DNA of 57,204 nt from Myceligenerans pegani. Lineage in GTDB: Bacteria > Actinomycetota > Actinomycetes > Actinomycetales > Cellulomonadaceae. A program made the position numbers and the translations under genes. The notes beneath the pieces are model-generated. The model searched no databases. It saw only the letters and a program-made list of their open reading frames with translations, and had not been told where the DNA came from. Positions 10,483-18,324 of the stretch are shown here, piece after piece (position 1 is the stretch's first letter; each line of letters starts with the position of its first letter). The DNA is taken from NCBI RefSeq assembly GCF_014892515.1, contig NZ_JADBGR010000062.1, forward strand, positions 1 to 57,204, read 5' to 3'.

Positions 10483-12003
10483 TCACGTCGTGGGGCGAAC
10501 GGACAACCCGTGACTGAACTCGCCGCGCGGATCCCACTGCTCCTTGACGGCCTGGAGGCGGGGATAGTTGTCCCCGAAGTACAGTTCGTGCCACGGGACA
10601 CCGGAGTCGTTCAGTGCGGGATCCGCGACATCGGCGTCGGCGTAGTTGATGAAGCATCCGTCCGTGACGTCGTCGCGTCTCGGCACCCCGCCGGACGAAC
10701 CGTAGACGTCCGCATAGCACTCCCGGATCCACCGGTCGTGACGCACGTCCTCCGACGGATCGGTCCAGAGCGTCACGTAGAGCAGCTTGAGGACGGAGTC
10801 GCGCTGGGACACCGCCGTCGCCCCCGGGGCGATCTCGTTGATCCGCCCGCCGTAGGAGACCAGGGCCACCATCGAGAACGGGTTCTCGTAGTCGTCCCGC
10901 GTCAGCTGCCGGTAGAGCGCGGCGAGCTGCCCGGCGGGCATCGCCTTCCGCAGGTACGCGGACTTGGCCTTCCAGCGCGGCAGCGACGGTTCCACGAACC
11001 CGAACCATTCCCGCACGACGTAGAACCACGGCAGGACGCTGCGGTCGTTCACCGTGCAGTCGGCGCCGACGCCTTCGCTGACCGCCGCGAGGAACCGGTC
11101 CAGCATCTCGTCCGCGCCAGGGAGCCCCGCATCGATCTGGGTACTCATCCGGAACGCCCCCGCGGCCCGGTGCTGCGTCTTGAGCTGGCTGTAGAGGCCG
11201 ACGTAGGGCGAGTCCGGCGCGGAGTTGGCCTCGTGCCACGCGCCGAAGTTGCGCACGAGGCGCGTGAAACCCTCCTCGGTCAGGTCGTCCCACGACCAGG
11301 CGACGTCGGACACGATGAGTTCGGCGGGCGGGGCGGGCAGCTGGTCGGCCGGCTCGGCCGACCCGGTTCCGGGCGCGCGCAGCCAGTACCTGGTGATCAC
11401 GCCGAAGTTGCCGCCGCCCGCGCCGGTGTGTGCCCACCACAACTCACGGTGCGGGTCGTCCGGCTCGCTGGTCGCCACGACCGTGCGGCACCGTCCGTCC
11501 TCACCGACGACGACGACCTCGACGGCGTGGAGGTAGTCGACGGTGAGTCCGTGCCTCCTGGACAGTGCGCCGTAGCCGCCACCGACGATATGCCCGCCCG
11601 CACCGACCGTGGGGCACGTCCCCCCGGGAAGCGTGACCCCCCAGCCGCGGTACAACGTCTCGTAGACCCGCCCCAGGGTTGCCCCCGGCTCGACGGCGAA
11701 CGCCCGGCGCTCCTCGTCGTAGTACACCGCGTCCAGGCCGGCCAGGTTGATCACGACCTGGACGTCGGGGGACGTGGTGAAGTCCTCGTCGCAGTGCCCA
11801 CCGCTGCGCACCGCTAACTTCAGGCCCTGGTCGACGGCCGCCTGCACGGCTTCCACGACCTCGGCGACGGAGGAGACCAGGTGCACGTATCGCGGCGCGC
11901 CCACCCACCGGGTGTTCGCGCCGCTGATCAGGCCCCGGTAGCGAGCATCGGCTCGTCGAACGGTCGCGCCGCCCGCCAGGGCAACCGGCGAACTTTCGTG
12001 CAT
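10483..12003 (-). CDS. berberine-bridge-type FAD-linked oxidoreductase, intact bicovalent flavin site
   Basis: The 506-residue protein is a FAD_binding_4/BBE-type oxidase. His70 in RSGGHC and Cys130 in GGTCPTVG fall exactly where bicovalent flavoenzymes such as aclacinomycin oxidoreductase and glucooligosaccharide oxidase attach the 8-alpha and 6 positions of FAD. GGHIVGGGYG follows, and the C-terminal BBE segment (PWHELYFGDNYPRLQ) is present. Such enzymes oxidise alcohols or amines, or close rings in natural-product pathways. ATG 12003 has a strong GGGAGG site upstream; the longer open frame to 12375 is antisense to the neighbouring oxidoreductase gene. No signal peptide is seen, so a cytoplasmic enzyme is expected. 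A degenerate paralogue lies at 14370-15878. Confidence 0.93.
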   Translation of the reverse strand: MHESSPVALAGGATVRRADARYRGLISGANTRWVGAPRYVHLVSSVAEVVEAVQAAVDQGLKLAVRSGGHCDEDFTTSPDVQVVINLAGLDAVYYDEERRAFAVEPGATLGRVYETLYRGWGVTLPGGTCPTVGAGGHIVGGGYGALSRRHGLTVDYLHAVEVVVVGEDGRCRTVVATSEPDDPHRELWWAHTGAGGGNFGVITRYWLRAPGTGSAEPADQLPAPPAELIVSDVAWSWDDLTEEGFTRLVRNFGAWHEANSAPDSPYVGLYSQLKTQHRAAGAFRMSTQIDAGLPGADEMLDRFLAAVSEGVGADCTVNDRSVLPWFYVVREWFGFVEPSLPRWKAKSAYLRKAMPAGQLAALYRQLTRDDYENPFSMVALVSYGGRINEIAPGATAVSQRDSVLKLLYVTLWTDPSEDVRHDRWIRECYADVYGSSGGVPRRDDVTDGCFINYADADVADPALNDSGVPWHELYFGDNYPRLQAVKEQWDPRGEFSHGLSVRPTT

Positions 12004-12045
12004 GGAGCAGGACCTCCCGGTCGGATCTGGGTGCCGGCGGCACAC

Positions 12046-12085
12046 CGAGGCTTGTCCGGGCCGGAGACCGCCCGGACAAGCCTCG
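12046..12085 (-). terminator. 16-bp-arm GC-rich hairpin between the OYE and flavoprotein genes
   Basis: Arms 12046-12061 and 12070-12085 are perfectly complementary around an 8-nt loop. The hairpin starts 40 nt after the minus-strand OYE stop codon and ends about 40 nt before the ATG of the next flavoprotein gene. It should terminate or attenuate OYE transcription, leaving the downstream gene to use another promoter or read-through. No T-run follows. Confidence 0.65.
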
Positions 12086-12124
12086 ACGCACCTCGCACGA
12101 CGGAGGGCAGCTTGCCTGTCCGGC

Positions 12125-13201
12125 CTACTTCTCGAGCGTCGGGTAGTCCGTGTACCCGACCTCGTTGCCGCCGTAGAACGTCTCCGGGTTCGGCGTGTTG
12201 TACGGACCGCCGGCCTTGATGCGCACGTCGAGGTCGGGGTTGGCGAGCCACAGCGCCGCCAGGGACACCGCGTCCGCGACGCCCGACGCCATCGCCGACT
12301 CCGCCGCCTCGGCCGTTGCCGGGTAGACCTCCATGGTCTCGTGCGGGTTGAGGATGAACGTGCCCGGCCAGGCATCCCGGAGCTGCCGGGTCAGGTCGCG
12401 CGTGCCCATCTCGATCACGTGCAGGTAGGCGATGTCGAGCGCCGCGAGCTCCTCGAGAAGCGCCACGTACACGGGGGCCGGGTCGTTCTCGACGATGCTG
12501 TTGTACGGGCTGCCGGCGGCGATCCTGATGCCCACGCGATCGGCACCGACGGCCTCCGCGACCGCACGCACGACCTCGACCGCGAAGCGGATGCGGTTGG
12601 CGATCGAACCGCCGTACTCGTCGGTGCGCAGATTGGTGTTGTCGGCGAGGAACTGGTGCAGCAGGAAGCCGTTCCCGCCGTGCACCTCGACGCCGTCGAA
12701 GCCGGCCTCGATGGCGTTGCCGGCGGCCTGGGCGAACTCCTCAACGGTGGCGGCGATGTCCTCCGTGGTCATCTCACGCGGCGTCGGGTGGTCGAGCGGC
12801 CCCTCGAAGCTGATCATCTGCTCGCCGGACGCCACCGCCGACGGCGCGATCGGCAGCTCACCGTTCGGGTACAGCGACGGGTGCGCGATCCGGCCGCAGT
12901 GCGTCAGCTGCGCCACGATGCGGCCGTCCTTCGCGTGCACCGCGTCGGTGACCTGACGCCAGCCGGCCATCTGCTCCGCGGTGTGCAGGCCGGGGGTCAG
13001 GATGTAGCCCTGGCCCAGCACGCTCGGCTGAATGCTCTCGGAGACGATCAGGCCCGCGGATGCTCGCTGAGCGTAGTACTCGGCGGTCATCGGGGTGACG
13101 ACGCCCTCCTGGGTCGCCCTGTTTCGCGTCATCGGGGCCATCACCAGACGGGACGGCAGCTGCAACGCGCCCACCTTCACCGGGTCGAACAGAGTGCTCA
13201 C
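12125..13201 (-). CDS. old yellow enzyme family NADH:flavin oxidoreductase (alkene reductase)
   Basis: The 358-residue TIM-barrel flavoprotein matches the NemA/OYE family throughout: MAPMTRNRA near the N-terminus, QLTHCGRIAHP, GVEVHGGNGFLLHQFL, the NRIRF segment, and a C-terminal YTDYP segment. OYE enzymes bind FMN noncovalently and reduce activated C=C bonds with NAD(P)H. The start is ATG 13201. A MarR-family gene begins divergently 127 bp away, the usual arrangement in which the regulator controls an enone reductase in response to electrophiles. It may be a stress reductase that happens to sit in the cluster, or it may reduce a polyketide enone; context alone does not decide. Confidence 0.95.
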   Translation of the reverse strand: MSTLFDPVKVGALQLPSRLVMAPMTRNRATQEGVVTPMTAEYYAQRASAGLIVSESIQPSVLGQGYILTPGLHTAEQMAGWRQVTDAVHAKDGRIVAQLTHCGRIAHPSLYPNGELPIAPSAVASGEQMISFEGPLDHPTPREMTTEDIAATVEEFAQAAGNAIEAGFDGVEVHGGNGFLLHQFLADNTNLRTDEYGGSIANRIRFAVEVVRAVAEAVGADRVGIRIAAGSPYNSIVENDPAPVYVALLEELAALDIAYLHVIEMGTRDLTRQLRDAWPGTFILNPHETMEVYPATAEAAESAMASGVADAVSLAALWLANPDLDVRIKAGGPYNTPNPETFYGGNEVGYTDYPTLEK

Positions 13202-13328
13202 GATTTCTCCTCACTGAACGCGCCTGAACATGAATTACTTGAGTCGCTCACGGACACCCTCCCACAGTTCCTTGAGTGGATCAAGCACCATGCTTTAGTC
13301 ACTCACGTACGTGGCGTACCATCGCCAT
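13202..13328. promoter_or_regulatory. divergent promoter/operator between OYE and MarR genes
   Basis: The 127-bp gap contains CTTGA-GTGGA-TCAAG (13271-13285), the perfect 10-bp palindrome CACGTACGTG (13304-13313), and a direct repeat of CTTGAGT at 13238 and 13271. A possible promoter for the MarR gene is TTGAGT (13272-13277) and TTTAGT (13294-13299) with 16-bp spacing, overlapping the first palindrome. These are natural candidates for the MarR protein's own operators. Confidence 0.55.
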
Positions 13329-13757
13329 ATGGCTGTACCATCTGTCCCCGCGAACGCCGCGACCGCCCTCGAACAGGCGATGTTCACGTTCGTCGACGCC
13401 TACAACCAGGCCTGGGAGACCGCCGCTAGCGAGCACGACATGAGCACGGCCCACGCCTGCGTGCTCGGCCGCGTCGAAACCCGACGCAGCATGGGTGAGC
13501 TCGCCGAGGAACTGCGCTGCGACGCCTCCAACATCACGCAGATCGTCGCTCGCCTCGAAGCTCGCGACCTGGTCCATCGCGAGCCCAATCCCGAGGACAG
13601 ACGGTCCCGGCACATCGTGCGCACGCCCAGTGGCGACGACCTGTACGGCGAGTTCGAGCAGTCCTTCGAGTTCCCCAGGGCGGCCGCGGCGAACCTCGAC
13701 GACGCGGAACGTGAGCAGCTCACGGCACTGCTGCAGAAGGCGCTGCGGGCCGCCTGA
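13329..13757 (+). CDS. MarR-family winged-helix transcriptional regulator
   Basis: The 142-residue protein has the MarR layout: an N-terminal dimerisation helix, a recognition region around MGELAEELRCDASNITQIVARLEARDLV, and a wing rich in charge (EPNPEDRRSRHIVRTP). Members are dimeric repressors that release DNA when bound by phenolic or electrophilic ligands or when a Cys is oxidised; Cys43 and Cys62 are the visible cysteines. ATG 13329 is preferred over an upstream in-frame GTG at 13311 that lies inside the CACGTACGTG palindrome. It is the only plus-strand gene between 1 and 21.3 kb, divergent from the OYE gene, which is its most likely target. Confidence 0.9.
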   Translation: MAVPSVPANAATALEQAMFTFVDAYNQAWETAASEHDMSTAHACVLGRVETRRSMGELAEELRCDASNITQIVARLEARDLVHREPNPEDRRSRHIVRTPSGDDLYGEFEQSFEFPRAAAANLDDAEREQLTALLQKALRAA

Positions 13758-13764
13758 CGCGACG

Positions 13765-13794
13765 GTGGCCGCGCCCCGACCCGGGCACGGCCAC
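13765..13794. terminator. bidirectional hairpin between convergent MarR and SnoaL-like genes
   Basis: Arms GTGGCCGCGCCC and GGGCACGGCCAC pair over 12 bp with one mismatch. The hairpin sits in the 52-bp gap between two convergent stop codons, the position expected of a shared terminator. Confidence 0.6.
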
Positions 13795-13809
13795 CCGCAC
13801 GCCTCCCGG

Positions 13810-14337
13810 TCACGCCGCGGGGAGCAGGCCGAGCTGTGTCGCCATCTCGAGGTTGTCGTAGCGGATCAACCAGGTGGAGATCCTGCCGCCGGAGAACTGG
13901 TAGATGTCGTAGCCCTCGAGGTCGAACTTCCTGCCGGTGGCGTCGACGCGAGGAGCCGGGTTCTCCGGGGGCCAGCCCACGATGTCGCCGGTCAGAGTAG
14001 CCGTGCCGCGCCATCGCACCGCGAGGCTGTCGCCGTCCAGCGCGAGATACGGTGCGCCGATCTCGGCGAACTGCATGTCCGGGAACGCGTTGTAGGTGAT
14101 CTCGGCGAAGCGGCGGAACTCGTCCTTGCCGCGGGTGAAGCGGCCTTGCATGGCCGGGTCCTCGACGTAGACGTCGTCCGTGCACATCTCGAGTTGTGCG
14201 TCGATGTCCTGCGCGTTCACCGCGTCGAACCAGCGGGTCATGAAGCCGTCGAGCGCGGCCGGCAGGGACCCGTCGAGCTGGGCTCGCGCCTTGCTGTAGG
14301 TCTCGGCGAGGTAGTCGGGGTGTTCTGTGGTCGACAT
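13810..14337 (-). CDS. SnoaL-like (NTF2-fold) protein, possible polyketide cyclase or epoxide hydrolase
   Basis: The 175-residue protein fits the SnoaL/NTF2-like alpha+beta barrel: a helical start, WFDAVNAQDIDAQLEMCTDD, then VYVEDPAMQGRFTRGKDEF, and late strands with GYDIYQFSGGRISTW. This fold includes polyketide cyclases of the SnoaL type, limonene-type epoxide hydrolases and the MonB cyclases of polyether pathways. Because a MonCI-like epoxidase gene is present in the same cluster, an epoxide-opening or ring-closing role is attractive, but the sequence alone cannot distinguish this from a generic SnoaL protein. The start is ATG 14337. It lies 32 bp downstream of the degenerate flavoprotein gene and probably in its operon. 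Confidence 0.8.
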   Translation of the reverse strand: MSTTEHPDYLAETYSKARAQLDGSLPAALDGFMTRWFDAVNAQDIDAQLEMCTDDVYVEDPAMQGRFTRGKDEFRRFAEITYNAFPDMQFAEIGAPYLALDGDSLAVRWRGTATLTGDIVGWPPENPAPRVDATGRKFDLEGYDIYQFSGGRISTWLIRYDNLEMATQLGLLPAA

Positions 14338-14369
14338 GGGCTTCCTTCGAGGTCGGGTGCGGACGGGAT

Positions 14370-15878
14370 TCAGTCGGGCCGGCGGACGGCGAGCGCGTGG
14401 GTGAACACATCCTGCGGATCCCACCTCGACTTGATCCGCTGCAGCCTCGGGTACGCGCTGCCGAAGTACAGCTCGTGCCAGGCGACGCCCGAGGTGTTCA
14501 GCGTCTCGTCGAGCAGGTCCGCATCGATGTAGTTGAGGATCGCGCCGTCGCCCGCACCGCGACGGTCCGGCACCCCTCCCGTCGACGCGTGGACGTCGGC
14601 GTACCAGCGGCGCAGCCACGCGAGGTGCGCCGCGTCGTCGGCCTCGTCGGCCCACATCGTCAGGTAGAGCAGCCTCAGGACCGAGTCGCGCTGGCCGACC
14701 GCGGTGGCCGACGCGTCGATCGCGTTGACAGCTCCCCCGTAGCCACCGATCTCCACCATGGTCGCCGGGTTGTCGAAGTCCGGGTCGGTCAGGTGGCGGT
14801 AGATCGCCCGCAGCTGCTCGTCCGGGAAAGCGGTCCGCAGGTAGGCCGACTTCGCCTTGAAGCGGCCCTTGCCCTCCCAGCCGTCTCCGCCGAGGCCGGC
14901 CCAGGCGGTCACGTGCCCGAGCCAGTCCACGGTCCTGCGCTCCTCGCGGTAGGTCAGGCCGGTGCCTTCGACGACCGCGGCGAGGAACTCGTCGAGCAGC
15001 TCCTCGGCGCCCGACGTCGCGGCATCGAGCTCCGTCGACATCAGGAACTCGCCCGCCGAGACATGGCGCGGCTTGAGCGCGCCGAAGAGGTTGGCGGCCC
15101 GGGAGCCGGGAACGCTGTTGGCCTCGTGCCACGCGCTGAAGTTCTTCAGCAGGCGGGTGAAGGCCTTCTCCGTCATCGCGTCCCACGACCACGCCGTCTC
15201 CGAGACGATCAGTTCCCGCGGGGCGCGGGGCAGCTGGGCCGCGGGATCGTCGCCCTCGGCGTCCGGCGAACGCAGCCAGAACTTCGTCACCAGCCCGAAC
15301 GTGCCGCCACCGCCGCCGGTGTGGGCCCACCACAGGTCATGGTTCTCGTCGTCGGGGTTCCGGCCCGCGACGACCTTGCGGGCGCGGCCGTCGCCGTCGA
15401 CGACCACCACCTCGACGGCCTCGAGGTGGTCGACGAGCTGACCGAGCTGCCGGGACAGCGGTCCGTACCCGGCGTTGGTCATCTGCCCGGCGAGCGCCAC
15501 CGGCGGCCCCGCCCCGGCGGGCACGGTGACGTGCCAGCCCTCGTACAGCCTCGTATAGAGTTCCACCGTCGAGATGCCGGGTCCGACGGCGAACGCGGAC
15601 CGCTCCGGATCGAACTCGACCGACCGCAGCTGCGAGGTGCTGATGAGGGCGCGGACCTCCTGGTTGGTGAGCAGGTCCTCGTAGCACGCGCCACTGCTGT
15701 GGATCGCGAACCGATCCCCGTTGTCGATCACGTGCTGGACCGCGTCGACCGCTTCGTCCGCCGTGGCGGGCACCAGGACGTAGTCGGGCGTTCCCGCCCA
15801 CCTGCCGTTGAAGCTGGCAGTCAGTGCTGTGTACCGTTCGTCGCCGGGCTTGACGACCTCGACGTCGGATAGGGGCAT
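14370..15878 (-). CDS. berberine-bridge-type flavoprotein paralogue lacking both covalent-FAD residues
   Basis: The 502-residue product aligns along its whole length with the flavoprotein at 10483-12003, sharing LWWAHTG, AWSWD, FSAWHEAN, QRDSVLRLLYLT and AWHELYFG segments. Both flavin-attachment positions are changed: the SGGHC site reads SSGAC (Ala64 for His) and the GGTC site reads AGAG (Gly124 for Cys). The following glycine-rich loop GGHIVGGGYG is AGQMTNAGYG. FAD may bind noncovalently or not at all. The frame is full length without disruption, so it is under selection. Possible roles are a non-redox cyclase, as known for some BBE-fold pericyclases, or a partner subunit for the intact paralogue. 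ATG 15878 is preceded by a GAGGA site. The longer frame to 16148 overlaps the aminotransferase gene. Confidence 0.9.
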   Translation of the reverse strand: MPLSDVEVVKPGDERYTALTASFNGRWAGTPDYVLVPATADEAVDAVQHVIDNGDRFAIHSSGACYEDLLTNQEVRALISTSQLRSVEFDPERSAFAVGPGISTVELYTRLYEGWHVTVPAGAGPPVALAGQMTNAGYGPLSRQLGQLVDHLEAVEVVVVDGDGRARKVVAGRNPDDENHDLWWAHTGGGGGTFGLVTKFWLRSPDAEGDDPAAQLPRAPRELIVSETAWSWDAMTEKAFTRLLKNFSAWHEANSVPGSRAANLFGALKPRHVSAGEFLMSTELDAATSGAEELLDEFLAAVVEGTGLTYREERRTVDWLGHVTAWAGLGGDGWEGKGRFKAKSAYLRTAFPDEQLRAIYRHLTDPDFDNPATMVEIGGYGGAVNAIDASATAVGQRDSVLRLLYLTMWADEADDAAHLAWLRRWYADVHASTGGVPDRRGAGDGAILNYIDADLLDETLNTSGVAWHELYFGSAYPRLQRIKSRWDPQDVFTHALAVRRPD

Positions 15879-15924
15879 GTCGTCCTCGTCTCTCGTGTTC
15901 GTGGCGAGCAGGGCGGCCACGAGC

Positions 15925-17457
15925 TCAGCCGATCGGGGCCAGCCGCCGGCCGTCCGTGTCGCGGATCTGTCGGCACAGCTCGCGCAGCGCCTCGGTGAGC
16001 CTCGCGATGTCGGGGGCGCCGATGTACGCGGACGGTTCGAAGCGCAGCGTGTACACCGCACTCGAGGTGGGGAACGTGCGGATACCGTGCTCGCGGAGCA
16101 GGTACCCGGACAGGAAGTAGCCGAAGAACCCGGAACCGTGCAGTTCACGCAGCGTCTCGGACGTGGCGTCGCCCTGTTCGAAGAACTCGAGGCCCACCAT
16201 CAGGCCGCGTCCCCGCACGTCCTTGAGGACCTCCGGGAACTCCTCCTGCAGGCCGCGCAGCGCGCTCCGCAGCTCCGTCCCGCGCGACTGCGCCGCCCGG
16301 TAGACCCCGCCGTCGTCGGCTTCGAGCATCTCCAGCACCTTGCCCGCGATCAGACACGAGAAGCTGTCCTTCGCGAACGTCGAGCTGTGCATCATCTCGA
16401 AGCTGGTCTGGTAGCGCGAGGCCCGCACCAGCATCACCGCGGCCTTGGCGATCCCGCCGCCCAGGCTCTTGGCCATGGCGTAGTAGTCTCCCCGCAGACC
16501 GAGGTGACTGCTCGCGAGGAAGGCGCCGGTGCGACCCATCCCGCTCTGGATCTCGTCCACGACGACCGGGATGTCGAGCTCGGTGGCCACCCGCCGGACG
16601 TCGCGGACGAACGTCTCCGGCAGCTCGTGGATGCCGCCCTCACCGAGGATCGGCTCCAGCACCACCGCACAGAACCTCGGGAAGGGCCTCCGGACGACCT
16701 CGATCCGGTCACCCTCCACCACCACGTCATGCAGTTCTCGGCTCTCGGAGCGGACGATGTCGTCCACCGCGCCGGGCTCGTCGACCGGCACGAACCGGGC
16801 CTGCGCGGCGAGCGCCGAGAACACCGCCCGGTAGACCGGGTTGTAGGTGAGTTGCGTGCTGCCCGCGAGCTTGCCGTGGAACGACCCGACCGGTGCCAGG
16901 AACAGCGGCGTCTGGGCGATCAACGCCTCGTTGTGCGCGACGACGTCCGCGACGACGGCGTCGACCCCTCGCGTCGTGACGGTTCCGGCGGCGGCGGCCG
17001 CCTTTGCCGCCTCGAGGTTCGCGCCGATCTCGGCGCGCAGTCCCTCGATCCGGGTGTAGCGCTCCAGCTCCGCGTGCTTCATCGCGGCCTCGATCGCCTC
17101 GGCGCCGCTGTTCGCGAAGATCGCGAAGTAGGGCTCGTCCGAGCCCGTCTCCCTCTGGATGATCCGATTCAGCCTGGCCGCGACCTCGTTGGCGTACGGG
17201 TGACGGGAGAACTGGGCATGGATCGGCGTGTGGCCGGCCAGCAGCTCCTGCGCATAGGCGACGAGCTCCGGGTTGCTGTGGCCGAGCATCGTCGACCCGT
17301 AGCCACCGACGAAGTCCAGGACGGGGACCTCCTCGTCGCCACGCCGGTAGTAGAGCCGGTCGCCCTCTCCCCGGACGTACTCGACGTCGAGGCCCGCGGT
17401 GGCCAGCACCCCGCGAAGATAGGGTTCGGCGAGTTCCTCGAGTGTCACCTCGGTCAT
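15925..17457 (-). CDS. class III PLP-dependent aminotransferase
   Basis: The 510-residue protein is a fold-type I, class III aminotransferase. NSGAEAIEAAMKHA binds the cofactor phosphate, VVDEIQSGMGRTG holds the Asp that contacts the pyridine nitrogen, and Lys in YAMAKSLGGGIAK forms the Schiff base. It is longer than the usual 420-460 residues because of an insertion of roughly 50 residues after the KHAELERYTRIEG segment (LEAAKAAAAAGT and following). The enzyme should transfer an amino group to a ketone or aldehyde, so the pathway product may carry an amine. Its ATG overlaps the stop of the upstream alpha/beta-hydrolase gene by 4 nt, indicating translational coupling. No carrier-protein or reductase domain is fused to it. 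Confidence 0.92.
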   Translation of the reverse strand: MTEVTLEELAEPYLRGVLATAGLDVEYVRGEGDRLYYRRGDEEVPVLDFVGGYGSTMLGHSNPELVAYAQELLAGHTPIHAQFSRHPYANEVAARLNRIIQRETGSDEPYFAIFANSGAEAIEAAMKHAELERYTRIEGLRAEIGANLEAAKAAAAAGTVTTRGVDAVVADVVAHNEALIAQTPLFLAPVGSFHGKLAGSTQLTYNPVYRAVFSALAAQARFVPVDEPGAVDDIVRSESRELHDVVVEGDRIEVVRRPFPRFCAVVLEPILGEGGIHELPETFVRDVRRVATELDIPVVVDEIQSGMGRTGAFLASSHLGLRGDYYAMAKSLGGGIAKAAVMLVRASRYQTSFEMMHSSTFAKDSFSCLIAGKVLEMLEADDGGVYRAAQSRGTELRSALRGLQEEFPEVLKDVRGRGLMVGLEFFEQGDATSETLRELHGSGFFGYFLSGYLLREHGIRTFPTSSAVYTLRFEPSAYIGAPDIARLTEALRELCRQIRDTDGRRLAPIG

Positions 17458-18317
17458 CGTCCGACCCCCTGCTCGGCCTCGGCGAGCCGCACGATCTCCG
17501 CGGCGACCGCCTCGGGTGCCTGCTGCGGCTGCCAGTGCGAGGTCTCGGGCAGGGTGACGAGCCGGTACCGGCCCGTCACGTGCTCTTCCGTCTTCGTGAC
17601 CGAGAGCCTGCTGACCGCGGTATCGGTCGGGCTCCAGACGAATGTGGTGGGTACCGGGACGGTGCCGAACCCGAACGGCTCACCGAGCAGGTTGTTCGCC
17701 CGGTACCAGTTGAGCGCCGCGTCCAGGACGCCCGGGTCGGAGTGCTTGCGGACGTACCTCTCCACCTGCTCGTGGGTGAGGACGCCCTCGCCCGCCTGCG
17801 CGAACCAGGCCCGCAGCTGCGCGGAGTCGTCGGCCAGGAACTGCTCGGCGGAGCCGCTCGCCATGAGCATCTCGACGTACTGGGAGCCGTGCTGCTGCTC
17901 TTCGTCGACGCGGAAGGCGTGCTGGTAGGCGTCCAGGTGGGGGATCGCCAGCGCGACCAGGCTCCGCACCCGCGCGGGATGCTTGGCGCCCAGGTACCAC
18001 GCGACCGCCGCGCCCCAGTCGTGCCCCACGACGTGCGCGGACTCGATCTCGAGACGGTCGAGGATGCCGAGCACGTCGCCGGCGAGAAGTGGCAGGGCGT
18101 AGTCCGCGACGTCGGCCGGCCTCGCGCCGTCGGAATAGCCACGCTGGTCGGGAGCGACGGTACGCAGTCCGGCGTCGTGCAGGAGCGGCGCGACCTCGGT
18201 CCAGGACCGCCGGCTGTGCGGGAAGCCGTGCAGGAGCACGACGACGGGGCCGTCCGCCGGGCCGTCGACGTCCACGTCGAAGGTGAGGTCCCCGAGTGAG
18301 ATCTGTTCACGTGTCAT
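17454..18317 (-). CDS. alpha/beta-hydrolase, epoxide-hydrolase-like
   Basis: The 287-residue protein shows the epoxide hydrolase/haloalkane dehalogenase pattern: oxyanion segment HGFPHS, PDQRGYSDG, and the nucleophile elbow VGHDWGA in which Asp replaces the usual Ser. The late catalytic His is in SHWQPQQAPE. Such enzymes open epoxides through an ester intermediate. The gene sits between the FAD epoxidase gene (7 bp upstream) and the aminotransferase gene (4-bp overlap), so epoxidation followed by ring opening is a natural reading of the operon. The cap-domain tyrosines that activate epoxides are not obvious to me, so another hydrolase activity remains possible. The start is ATG 18317. Confidence 0.88.
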   Translation of the reverse strand: MTREQISLGDLTFDVDVDGPADGPVVVLLHGFPHSRRSWTEVAPLLHDAGLRTVAPDQRGYSDGARPADVADYALPLLAGDVLGILDRLEIESAHVVGHDWGAAVAWYLGAKHPARVRSLVALAIPHLDAYQHAFRVDEEQQHGSQYVEMLMASGSAEQFLADDSAQLRAWFAQAGEGVLTHEQVERYVRKHSDPGVLDAALNWYRANNLLGEPFGFGTVPVPTTFVWSPTDTAVSRLSVTKTEEHVTGRYRLVTLPETSHWQPQQAPEAVAAEIVRLAEAEQGVGR

Positions 18318-18324
18318 CGGTGTC

